The translations under genes were made by a program, and so were the position numbers. Below the pieces are notes generated by a model that saw only the letters and a list, made by a program, of their open reading frames with translations, had not been told where the DNA came from and did not search any database. From assembly GCA_013076295.1 (NCBI GenBank), contig RQOL01000861.1, positions 4,876,235-4,940,234 on the forward strand: a DNA stretch of 64,000 bases, written 5' to 3'. Each line of letters begins with the position of its first letter. Position 1 is the first letter of the stretch. Below are positions 24,298-34,464 of this stretch, piece after piece. Source of the DNA: Sanderia malayensis. Taxonomy: Eukaryota; Cnidaria; Scyphozoa; Semaeostomeae; Pelagiidae.

Positions 24298-25916
24298 TTA
24301 TTCTGACTTCACTTTGCTCAAGTGACAAATCAATGTATTCCAAGCATTACACAAAACTTCGATGTTATTCATATTTGTACAAGAAAAATTGTGATGAATC
24401 ATGATTGGTCTATGACGATTGGTTTTATCACCATGTCCCAATTGTCCATAAGCATTCCAGCCCCAGGTAAACATTCCATTATTGCTGACTGCGGCAGAGT
24501 GCCTATGGCCACAACTGACAGAATGGATGACAACATCCAGTTCAAAGTGAACAAGCAGTGGCAGAAAACTAAACATTGGTCTTTTACACAAGTTTTTTTC
24601 AGTACAATCAAAAGCATTATTTTCAGCACTTTCAGGATCAGGACATCCTATGCCAAGTTGACCACTTTCATTCCAGCCCCAAGAATACAAATCACCATCA
24701 CCTTTAGGCAAAAGGGCGTCAATAAATCCGAGATGAATGAATAATTGATAAATGAATGAATGGATGAATGACAAATGAATTGAAGAATTGACAGAGTAAA
24801 AAATGTCAAGAATAATGCTAAAAGATGCATGGGCATATTGCTTGAGTTAATTCACGAATAAAGCAGTGAAACTACTACATAAAATGCTATGCATGAAAAT
24901 AATAATAAGTTAAAAATAAAATCATAATCACCTGACAATGCCATAGAATGCCAGCCACCGGCTACAACCATAACAATGTTCACCATACCCAATGCATCTA
25001 CAGGACAAGGCTTTTCACAATTCTCCACTGAGCCAGTTCCAAGCTGTCCTCTACTTCCAAGACCAAAGCTATACACTCTTCCAGAGTTACTCAATGCAAG
25101 CGTGTGCTCTTTTCCACAACTTACTGATCTTATTTCTACCTCGTCCGATATTGAAAACTTTGAAAGTCTGAGGCGAGCTTTGTGGCATTGGTCCTTCTCT
25201 CTATCTTGACTGTAAAAATGACAGCAAGTGTAATGTAACAATGTTTTTTTAATTAACTTGAAATCAGAATAATTCTCAAGATGTGGTAAAACATCTTCTC
25301 TGACAAATCCACAATTTGAAATTACCCAGAATGCAAGAAAATATGCTCAACGAACGGAAAGTATTTTAAATTGTATTACGTACATCGATTTCTGGTCCGT
25401 CGCATCATCTGAAACAATTTTGAAAACCTTTTCATCTTCTGTCAAAAGAAATACTTTAGAAAAGTCTGTAAAATTACAGGCATTATTCAATTTTTGTAGC
25501 GGCAAAAATGCAAATCCTCTCGGGCAGTCTGGGTATTCAACTTTAACCTTGAAATTCTCATCACCATCCACTTGCCAATCACAAAACTTGCGGTGGTCAT
25601 TTTCAATTCCTTGTCGTCCTTGTTCGCCTCTCATAATTGCATTCAACTTTGTGAGCCTTCCCTCTTCGTTAACAAAATACAAGGCAGACCAGGAGAGCAA
25701 GAACTCTGCTACATGCAATGCAAGTTTTTGTGGAGACAGGAAATTATTTTTACTGTACCCAATATGAGCATGTTCTTTATCAGTATGTTCAAAATCTTCA
25801 TCAACATCAGAGGAGATGTGGCCTAAGCCTTCTTCTTGGGCATCTTCTTGCTTATTTGTCAGGCCACTGAATTGTTCAAAGCCGTTGAAGCCACAGATAA
25901 AATAGTCATAATCCAT
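24298..25916 (-). CDS. RCCD1: RCC1 domain-containing protein 1
   Basis: Exons in transcript order: 25384-25916, 24932-25209, 24298-24701; 1,215 nt, 404 residues (human about 376). The N-terminus MDYDYFICGFNGFEQFSG matches the family's opening, where one propeller blade is split between the two ends of the protein. The later RCC1 repeats are SVSCGKEHTLALSNSGRVYS, FGLGSRGQLGTGS, VVAGGWHSMALSGDGDLYSW, GWNESGQLGIG, CGHRHSAAVSNNGMFTWGWN and AYGQLGHGDKTNRHRP, then CNAWNTLI. Vertebrate RCCD1 partners the JmjC protein KDM8/JMJD5 and affects mitosis and chromatin; the same role here is inferred from orthology. The middle, poorly conserved region (residues about 30-180) is acidic and replaces typical repeats. 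Start codon at 25916 is the first ATG of the open frame. It shares a short promoter interval with the double DRAM gene. Confidence 0.9.
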
Positions 25917-26391
25917 AATGGTTATAGAACATCAGTACTAAATAATAAGGAAGGTAGGTGTTGAAGAAGATATGAAGCTCATCTCCACGTGGGTGGGGGG
26001 ACTCTTCAACAAAATGAAAATCTCGATCTGAGAGTCGTTAAATAACATACCCTACGTCATCAAAATTCAAAACGAGGCTGTCTGGCTGTTACGGAAGAGA
26101 TTCGTAACACAAAGCTAATTTGGGAAAAATGCTTTGAGTGAGCATAATAGAAAGAAAACTGCATTTATGCGAATATGCATGTTATTCGAAGTCTGTCATG
26201 CAGATCAAAGTATTGTGTTTTAGCAGACTTCTTTTATGTCAATGTAGGATAAACATCTGTTGCCATTGTTCAGAATCCATCAGCTATGTACTTCCTATTT
26301 CAGCCAAAACAAGAGATAATAAAAAATACAGCCAGCTAGTTTCTAAACACTACTATAACCCAGCAGTTTTGTGAGTTAATGTCGCTTCAAA
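25917..26391. promoter_or_regulatory. Head-to-head promoter interval, RCCD1 / double-DRAM gene
   Basis: The two start codons lie only 475 bp apart on opposite strands, so a bidirectional promoter is likely. A G-run (GTGGGTGGGGGG, about 25989-26000) lies inside. No factor site can be assigned. Confidence 0.55.
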
Positions 26392-28272
26392 ATGCCGTTT
26401 CGTCATCTTCAAAACGAAGAACGGTGTTTGGAAAGATTTGAAGCGTTTGATGAAGAAATTTGGAATGACCTTCAAAGCCTTCCAGTCATACCAAGATGCG
26501 AACTAAATAACAAGAGAAATGAGCAGCAACCATGGGCCGACGACAGTATTACTACAGAAACGCGCAAGAACATGCTTTCGAAACTCTGCAACCGGATTAT
26601 TCCAGCCTTACCTTTGGCGGCAGCAATTTTACCAACGATTTTCGTCATGACTGCATTGGGGTTTGGTCTGGAAAACGACGTTTTCAACTTACCTGATCAG
26701 AGAAATGTTCCATATGTGAGTGAAATTGGCACTTCTGAAGTTTACGGTGGACTATTTACCACAGGACTCGTGCTGGGTGTGCTACTGTTTTTTGCCTTAA
26801 TAATAGTCAGGTATTATCAAATCAAACATACCTCGGTTGGTTGCAGATTTAGCAACGGAGCGTCGCTATTCTGTGGCTTCGTTTCGGGCGTCGGTGAAAT
26901 AGTAACAGCCACAGTTCCAATTACAAGCAATTATCCAATACACTTTCTCGGTGCCTTCTTCTACTTCTCGTGCATGTTAATCTACATTGGCATGCAAGCA
27001 TACACAACGTACAGGCACACAGAACATTTGCAAAACAAGAAAGCAGCAAAAGGAAGGTCTAGACAATTGAAAATTGCACAAATAGAAATAGACAGAGGAA
27101 AAGATGTAAACGTAAAAAGGTTGTTTATCGCAAGATTGTTTATGTTCATCGTCATTTCATTCTGTATGGGAATGTTTTCAATATTTCTGCATCAAAAAAT
27201 GAAAAAATTCAATAGCGCAGGTCTTTCCGTTGGTCCATCGTTTCTATGGATATCAGTGATTGGCATTCACGTATTCTTTGTCACTTTCCTATTTGAATTC
27301 AAAAGCATCGAGCTGCCATTCTCAAAAGAGCACCCAGCAGAGCCTGCACGATTCTCCAACAATAATAAGCCATTGACTGCTAACATCAACAACAACAGCA
27401 CAATTATCCTGGCTTTGCCACTGGCAGCCGCATTTCTGCCAGCAGTTTTCATAGTACCGTCAGCAGTGTTCGGCGTGCAAACAAACACTCTGAACTTGCC
27501 TCAGAACAAGAGTATACCATATGTCAGTGACATTGGCAATTCTTTATCACCTTACGATGCCATGTTCATCACTGGCCTCGATTTGGGTGCAATATTCTTC
27601 CTCGGCCTCGTAATGGTAAGATATATAGAAATCGAAAAAGCGAGGTATCGTAAACTTGAAGAGCTGCGTTCAAAAAACAGCCGGGCGTGGTGTATTTACA
27701 ATGAATCTGCGAGTCATTGTGATACCGAATCACAGAAAACATCGCAACTCAAATCGGCAAAGAACTACTGTTACGCACTTAACCGTTCGGCATTGTTTAC
27801 TGGTATTGTTTCGGCCGTCGGCGAGGTTCTTACTGGCAGTTTTTCAATATCATACCATTATACAATGCATTTTCTTGGAGCATTCTTCTATTTCGTTTTC
27901 ATGACTGTCTATCTTGTCATCCAAACTGTTATAACACGCAAAGAGATGAACAGAAGAGAAATTGAATCTTGCACAATGAAAGGAATTTTCTCAGCAAGAG
28001 TCTTCTTGTCTGCCATCATTATGCTCGGCATATTAATGTTCGGGGTGTTTTTAAACATGTCGGAGTTCAACCGCACTGGCCTTTCCGTTGCCCAGTCAAT
28101 CGAATGGATGTTGGTGATCTGCGTTCATATATTCTTAGCGACGTTTATTTTCGACTTCAACAACCAGGAAAAAGATTCGCAGCAAAACAATAGCAACAAC
28201 CAGGAAACGAAGCAAAATTCAGCACCAGCTGCAAACCAAACCATAGAGAGACAGATTGAGGCTATACCATGA
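26392..28272 (+). CDS. Tandem double-unit DRAM/Frag1-family protein (about 12 TM)
   Basis: Single exon, 626 residues, more than twice the usual family length. Two complete DRAM-type units follow each other. Unit 1 (about residues 70-310) has LPLAAAILPTIFVMTALGFG, the loop VPYVSEIGTSEVYGGLF, VRYYQIKH and IHFLGAFFYFSCMLIYIGMQ. Unit 2 (about 340-600) repeats these as LPLAAAFLPAVFIVPSAVFG, IPYVSDIGNSLSPYDAMF, VRYIEIEK and MHFLGAFFYFVFMTVYLVIQ, ending SVAQSIEWMLVICVHIFLAT. A hydrophilic N-terminus of 65 residues and an Asn/Gln-rich tail are probably cytosolic. Each unit should contribute six helices. Close similarity of the two units points to internal duplication within one intronless gene. The family is associated with autophagy and lysosomal membranes in vertebrates; function here is unknown. 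It converges with PCS, 121 bp between stop codons. Confidence 0.88.
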   Translation: MPFRHLQNEERCLERFEAFDEEIWNDLQSLPVIPRCELNNKRNEQQPWADDSITTETRKNMLSKLCNRIIPALPLAAAILPTIFVMTALGFGLENDVFNLPDQRNVPYVSEIGTSEVYGGLFTTGLVLGVLLFFALIIVRYYQIKHTSVGCRFSNGASLFCGFVSGVGEIVTATVPITSNYPIHFLGAFFYFSCMLIYIGMQAYTTYRHTEHLQNKKAAKGRSRQLKIAQIEIDRGKDVNVKRLFIARLFMFIVISFCMGMFSIFLHQKMKKFNSAGLSVGPSFLWISVIGIHVFFVTFLFEFKSIELPFSKEHPAEPARFSNNNKPLTANINNNSTIILALPLAAAFLPAVFIVPSAVFGVQTNTLNLPQNKSIPYVSDIGNSLSPYDAMFITGLDLGAIFFLGLVMVRYIEIEKARYRKLEELRSKNSRAWCIYNESASHCDTESQKTSQLKSAKNYCYALNRSALFTGIVSAVGEVLTGSFSISYHYTMHFLGAFFYFVFMTVYLVIQTVITRKEMNRREIESCTMKGIFSARVFLSAIIMLGILMFGVFLNMSEFNRTGLSVAQSIEWMLVICVHIFLATFIFDFNNQEKDSQQNNSNNQETKQNSAPAANQTIERQIEAIP

Positions 28273-28393
28273 GATGAGGGCAAGACGAACTCCTCATGAC
28301 CAAAGTCATGTTCCCAAATTCAAAGAAATTGAAAACATTGACCTGTGCTCCTTCACAGTGGACATCCATAGAGCTACGAAGTCAGTTATTTTC

Positions 28394-31300
28394 TCAATCA
28401 CAATTTACAACTTGCAGCGGAAGTCTGAAAATCGTAGCCAGCTGCTTTCTGAGGTTTTTCATTTCGTTGCGCACCAAATCTGAAGAGTTCTCGAGCACGT
28501 GGTTTGTATACAGCTCAAGACTGCCGCCGTTCGTATCCTCTTGTTTGCAATACGGCCAAGCAAGCAGAAGAACCGTTAAGAAATGAGACGATGTCAACTC
28601 GTTAAATTGCGAACAGTCTGCTTGGTTGTCTCCTGGCAGTTTAGGCCAGCGAGCAAGTCTACCGGTTTTGGCAAGATCTGCTTTGAAGTATGAAATGTTC
28701 GCATTGTTGTGAATGAGTTTGTAAAGATCAGTGGCCTCGATGTCGTGCAGAAGTCGACATATAGCGCATACGTGGTCGCACGATGCTCCTTCGCAGGTCA
28801 TGTCAATCTGAGTGGTCAACATGCAGCAATTCTCTGAAATTAAAAACACAAGTAATAATTAGAATAACTGAAGAAAAATTCAACATTTTAGAGATGCATT
28901 CGGGCAAAACGTCACACTTAAAATGTATATAGTAAAAAATATGGACTAGAAAGGGTCAAGAACGAAAAACCTATTAATTTTCATTTTTCATCTTATTTTT
29001 GCATTTTTATTTTATTTCTATTCGTGCTATTTGTAATTTCAATCACAAATAAAATAAAAAAACTAAAAAATTAATCAACTTAAAATAAAAAAAATGGAAA
29101 ATATTTTGCCCGTATGCACCCTTGTACATGCAAATGGGATTCCCGCCCTTAGCAACACCCTAGACTCTTGGGTGTTGCACTACCATGAGCCCTAGCGAGT
29201 ACATATTTGGTGAAGTCTAACTCTCGAGCATCATGGCAGAGCCGCTGAAAACCATTGAAGGTTTTGTTTGCCCGACAGCTGGCCTCTCACTACCAGCCGT
29301 CCAACATGCTGTACTGCCACCACAACATATTGACCGGGCCGGTGACTAGATGGGACTCGAACCCACGACTTTCGGCCTCTCACACCGACGCCTTACCAAC
29401 TAGGCTATCCAGTCACATTCATAAGTTCAAGTCTTTAGAAGTTGTGAAGATATGACATAGCAAAACCAAAGGTGGGCAGATGTGCGCAAGTTACTACTGT
29501 ATGGTCTGCAATGACGTGACAAATAGTATTACGTATTATTGGTATTACATAATGCATGCTACAGCGCATATCCAGGAAGTTAGTACAGGTCTACCCACCC
29601 TTAGCGATTGATATGTCACATTTTCACAACCTCTATAGACCAGAACTTACAACACTACATATACGTGTGACTTGGTAGCCTAGTTGGTAAGGCGTCGGCG
29701 TGGCAGGACGAAGGTTGTGGGTTGTGACTACACTTAGAACTATATGACCACAAAGTCTCTCCACGACGAAACTAAAATAGGCTCTTGACGTTGGATACAA
29801 TGTAAACGTAACAGTTCGTTACACCCACCACACCATAAATATGTGAAATGGACAATACGTACCTGGTAATACATGAAGTAATTGCAAAAGCTGCTTGACT
29901 GATTCTCCTAGAATTCTGTATTTTTCCTGTTCGTTGCTTAGTATGTCTTTTTGGTCAAGCGGTTCTAACAGCCATTGATTCCACTGATCCATGCAAGATC
30001 TCATGTCTTCATTAATGTTTTCACATGTTGCAGCAAGAGCAGATGAAACACGAAATATCAAAAGTGGCAGTAATTCCCTCTGTCTCGAAACCGTCATGTA
30101 TCCTCGTGGTAGACCTGTGTAAAGGAAAATTAAGGAGAAATAATTACAAAAAGATCAATTTAATGAAGAAGATCACAAAAGAAAAAGGTAAATGTAACTA
30201 AAAAGTTAATTGAAAAAAGATAAATGTGCTGAAGATCGTGAATGAAGAGGAAAATTTTTATAAAAAAAATCAATATAAAAAAAAGAAATAAATGCGATGA
30301 AGAAGATGAACATAATGACAATCAATGTAAAGAAGAAGGTTAATGTAATGAAGGTTGTTGATGATGAACTTCTTCAAACCACATCTATACTATACTATTT
30401 GAAAAGAAAAGTACAGTCAACTCTATCTAATTCGAACACCCTGGGGAAGCGTGAAAATGTTCGAATTAAATAAAGTTCGAATTATAGAAGTTTGTTTCAT
30501 AAGAATTGGTTCATTAGTGATAATTGAAGGGACGGAGAAGTTCGTTCGAATTAGATAGAGTTCGAATTACACGAGTTTGAACTGTGCAGATTTGATTGTA
30601 TTGCTGTTTCTTTAAAACTCCTTCATATCTTGAATTTGCACATTTGAAGGAGTAGAAAGTAAATTGAAAGAATAAAACTATCAGGCTATATTTAGAAAAA
30701 TTGCAAAATTTCATACCAGTCGATACATCAATCTTTCTCATAGCTTCAACTAGCAATTTCAACGATACCCAGTGTGGTGGGTATTTGAACCTGGCTGTGT
30801 CAAGAATAAGCACCAAATCCTTCTCAGGATGATAGCCGCCAATCGGTGAGAAATGACCATCTCCTGTCTGGCTCAGAGTTGCTCTTGAATATGACACAAC
30901 AATATAAGCATCTTCCCTTGTTGTCATGTCTCTAACAGTCTCACGAAAAGCTTCTTCTGTCATGAATGCATCACCACGTGTCGAGCTAACATCAAGGTAA
31001 TTGCAATAAGCTAGACACACAAACTGGTCAAGATTGATACCATGTTGTTTCACATAATCCAGTGGCTTGCAACACTCAAGCATGTCCTCATGGTACCATC
31101 TCCAACAGCCTTTCCAGACTTTACCAGGATCAATCTAAACCAAAAACAACATTGCTTAAATAATGCGTATTTATCACACAATGCATCTGCACAATTTGCA
31201 TAAGGATAAAGCTGTGACTATATTAGGTATTAAGACAATTCCTTTATGCTACCGGTTAAAATAAAAGCAGTCACTCATACTACATAACACATAAAGGTGG

Positions 31301-32858
31301 GTCAAGGAAATGTTTCATGTTAGTTACCGTTAATCCTTGAAAAAGGCCCATGAGGCTTAATCGCAAAAATGAAATATTAGTGGGATAAATACAGTTGAGT
31401 TCAGCTATCTCAAACTTGCACAGGAATGAAAATTTTGGATCACCTAGACTAAATTCAAATTCACCCGACAGGAGAATGAGGGGAAATGTGAATGGGTTGG
31501 AGATAGAAAGTTGTTTGAGATAAACCAAGTTTAAGATAGGTTGAAGTGTGACAGACATTTATACTCACTGAGAGTGCATTAAGGACCATGACAAGGGTGG
31601 ATAAGCCACAGAAAGCTGGTTCGTCTTGAGTTCTAAACTGAGCTGCTAATTTGAAATAGCAATTCATATTTCCCATCATCATAGCTTGTTTGAAAATCTC
31701 CTGGCCTTCTTTGGAGCAGAATGAAATGCATGTGTCTGGTAGCTGGCGTCTGTAGAACTGCTTGACAGGAGTGGGGTTCGGACGAACAGGGCGACTTTTT
31801 TCTTCAATGTTTGGTTGTGGCATTGTCTTCACTGTTGCTATTGCCGTGTTTCCAGTAACAGAAATGTATTTATGCCTGCACGTGTTCAGTCTTGAGTCAC
31901 AAGGACAACTAAGAATAAAACCATATGCATTATTGCGTTATGACTGCTTCATGACATTGAGAAAAAGAATGATGTAGATATTGCGTGACCTGGGTGGAAT
32001 ATTCATACAAGACACGAAGTTTATACCTTGCAGAGTGAGCTCTCAGCAGCTATATATGCTTTAGAATATAAAGTTGTGAACTTTTGACTTCTTCACGTCA
32101 ATGCTCGTCGCGAACCAAACTCAAATCTTATTCATAAAAGGCCAAATCAGGTCAACTCGTACACAAATAATTGCGATAAGACCAGATAAGACAACAGCTT
32201 CAGACACTAGTGCAGCAAGTTGCATAACATTGCAAGAGAAGAAAGTTGACAACAACAACAACGGCATCATCAAATGGTGTTGTTGTTGTTGTTGTCTGAC
32301 AGTGGCAATTTTGCTGAGGTCTCGGCACCATCAGAGGCAGGGGCACATTTCATGGGGGCACATGGGCTTAACAGTTATCAGGAGTTACCATAGCTTCAGG
32401 GACATCATCAACAGGGTCCCTAAAGTCCCCCAAGCTTCGACCTGTGTGCTTAAAATGGTGAATCTCAGAGAATCAATTGTCAGTCTTAAGATGCTGACAG
32501 TGCATCAGCGAAACGTCACCAGCCGTTGTCAATAGCTCTGGATACGTCTTAAATTATATCGATATGCGAAATAAACTTCATAAAAAAATATTTTGTTAGT
32601 GTCATTGGACATGTCTATTTTGGTCGTCAACTTTAACTTAATCATATAATACACAGCACTTACTATAACCTACAGTTTTGAACCAGTACGCTTCATTATC
32701 ACTCACCTTCCTTTGACTTTCGCGTTCTTGCTGATAATTCCATCAAAGTAAAACTCTGGGCATATGCTCAACTCCAATCTTGCTCTTTCGAATCTTTTCC
32801 ATACCCCACCGAAGAGCGTTCGGGCTGGCAGCAATTTACGTCCCAAAATATAACTCAT
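28394..32858 (-). CDS. PCS1: Phytochelatin synthase (glutathione gamma-glutamylcysteinyltransferase) with N-terminal extension
   Basis: Makes phytochelatins from glutathione by transpeptidation and so protects against cadmium and other metals. Exons in transcript order: 32707-32858, 31569-31908, 30718-31134, 29863-30115, 28394-28833; 1,602 nt, 533 residues, no internal stop. The papain-like catalytic triad is intact: Cys151 in [19 protein letters not shown], His258 in [13 protein letters not shown] and Asp276 in [17 protein letters not shown]; spacings (107 and 18) match the plant enzyme. Residues 1-100 are extra compared with plant PCS. The start, [20 protein letters not shown], is basic and hydroxylated with no acid residue, like a mitochondrial presequence, though the first exon rests on phase and splice borders only. 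The C-terminal domain is variable but has clustered cysteines ([18 protein letters not shown]), as expected for the metal-sensing part. Confidence 0.9.
29340..29416 (-). repeat. tRNA-like SINE head with near-intact cloverleaf
   Basis: Read on the minus strand: 7-bp acceptor stem (GTGACTG with TAGTCAC, one wobble), A box TAGCCTAGTTGGTAAGGC, anticodon stem-loop TCGGTGTGAGAGGCCGA with anticodon GAG, B box GGTTCGAGTCC. GAG would decode Leu, but the variable arm is short, unlike type II tRNA-Leu. A related copy lies 250 bp away in opposite orientation. A tRNA-derived SINE is therefore more likely than a true gene. It lies in the last PCS intron. Confidence 0.6.
29669..29745 (+). repeat. tRNA-like SINE head, second copy, opposite orientation
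   Basis: Begins GTGACTTGGTAGCCTAGTTG and shares GGTAAGGCGTCGGCGTG with the copy at 29340-29416, but the B box is degraded (GGTTGTGACTACAC). Together the two form an inverted pair within the last PCS intron. Confidence 0.6.
30412..30600. mobile_element. MITE, TACAGTCAA family, copy 1 (189 bp)
   Basis: Starts TACAGTCAACTCTATCTAAT and ends ..GCAGATTTGATTGTA, the inverse of the start apart from mismatches. Inside are repeated 'TTCGAATTA' motifs. It is the same length as, and clearly related to, the copy at 46741-46929. It lies in the PCS intron between 30115 and 30718. Confidence 0.9.
32248..32296. repeat. Perfect 15-bp CAA/TTG hairpin
   Basis: GACAACAACAACAAC and its inverse GTTGTTGTTGTTGTC flank a loop of about 19 bases. 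It lies in the first PCS intron, so it would be transcribed as a stable stem. It may have arisen from two opposing CAA microsatellites. Confidence 0.75.
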
Positions 32859-34464
32859 TTTGAAGTCTTTTCAAGCTTTCGTCTGAAGCGGTCGTTGCCA
32901 CAGCACAAGTAGTCGTAGCAGAAGCCAAGAGAATTATTTTGCTTCCAGCAAATAAACAGCTTACTGAAGATAAATGCTGAATAATAAAGCGAATTCCTTC
33001 ACTGCATCAAAGTGTATTTGAAATAAGCATTCATATTTCATGAAAACTTCAATCAAACACAGGTGCTTGAATTCATCGAAAATGGCTTCTGCCTTATCAA
33101 TACGCACCACCAAGCTCCCCTCAAAAATTAACCTTTTGGATCTCAAATTGTTAATTTGGGGGGAAGTCGGGGGCAAAAGCCAGGATGTGGTCTAAAAAGT
33201 ATTAATTAAACATCAATGAACAATATATAGTCGCGTGTAATTTAGATATAACAAGCAGCAAATTGATTACAAAAAAAACTTTCATGAATCAATGACGAAT
33301 AACTTCATGCAATAATACCTTCGATATCCAATAAAATACTTTGATTATTACTATCAATATTATTACATTAACTAATAGCTGAATAATAACAGTCGACATT
33401 ACGTGCGCTAATTATAATGCAACCCGTGATTTCGTACGATAGAAACAAGAGACTTAAGCAGTAAGCCTTACAAATATATGGTTTGTCTTTGTCAATCTTT
33501 GTCACAGCATATGATTATCATAAAGAAGGCGACCAAGCTTGCGTAAGGGAAACTATCATAACCAACCAATGTTAATCTACAACTTACAAAAACCACAATG
33601 ACGAAAGCAACTAAAAACTGGCCAAATGTCAAACTTCGTTTGAATACGATGCATAGCAGACATCAACTGTACCATTCAATTGCCGCACTAAGGGTTACTC
33701 TTGTCAACAATGCAGAATTATAAACATAGAAGTAAGAAGTAATTATGCGCAGGAACTACTGATTAATGGAATTAAACTGTGTCATGCAAATGACTGGCGC
33801 TTTGTCGGGTGTGGTTACAGAGAAAGAGGGATCTAGCTGTGTCGTCAAAACATAATCAAATAATGAAATAAAAAAATGAATTATGCGTGCGGACAAACTA
33901 AAATAACGATACCAACTTTATCTGCTGTTATCACTACCTTCATAAACTACTGTAGCAACCAAATCAATGATAAAGGTGTAAAAAATAAAAATGAAAAAAA
34001 AACGTGTCGATAAATGTATTTTCATTTCCGTCTAAGTCATCATTAATAGTTAAATTGCCTCCATGGGCATTCACTTGCATTGAATGAAATTGTTAACGAC
34101 TGACGGAATGATGAAATACATTTATTGTTGTAACAATAAAACAAAAAATTATCTACTAATAATGGAATGAAGAACACTATAACTATGACGAACAACAATA
34201 AATATTGTCTGGTGCTAAATGAATTAAAAAATAATAATAAAAATAGTAACATATAAGCTAAAAAGAACAATTAGGAATATAATGTTCGCGAGATAAAATC
34301 AGGGTAGCTGTTGGATATATGTACAACGCAAAAATATAACCAATGTCCTTCTCCTCAGAGTTTTTGACTTTTGAAATAAAATATGGCAAATAAACTCGCG
34401 GTGTGACAAAGTCGGATTGTTAACAAACTGAGATTCCAAAAAATAAGAATATACGCAATGCTAT
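32859..34464. other. PCS-spectrin intergenic region, no gene seen
   Basis: AT-rich, 1.6 kb. Both flanking genes are on the minus strand, so this holds the spectrin 3' UTR and the PCS promoter. An AATAAA on the minus strand overlaps the spectrin stop region, and another lies near 34120. Open frames here (for example 34043-34270 and 32961-33176, both -) are low-complexity and unsupported. Confidence 0.6.

Noticed and set aside
24322..24744. A 140-residue plus-strand open frame over RCCD1
   Set aside because: Antisense to the RCC1-repeat exon; no domain and no codon support.
29340..29416. Functional tRNA-Leu(GAG)
   Set aside because: Variable arm too short for tRNA-Leu and a related degraded copy lies nearby; SINE preferred, though not excluded.
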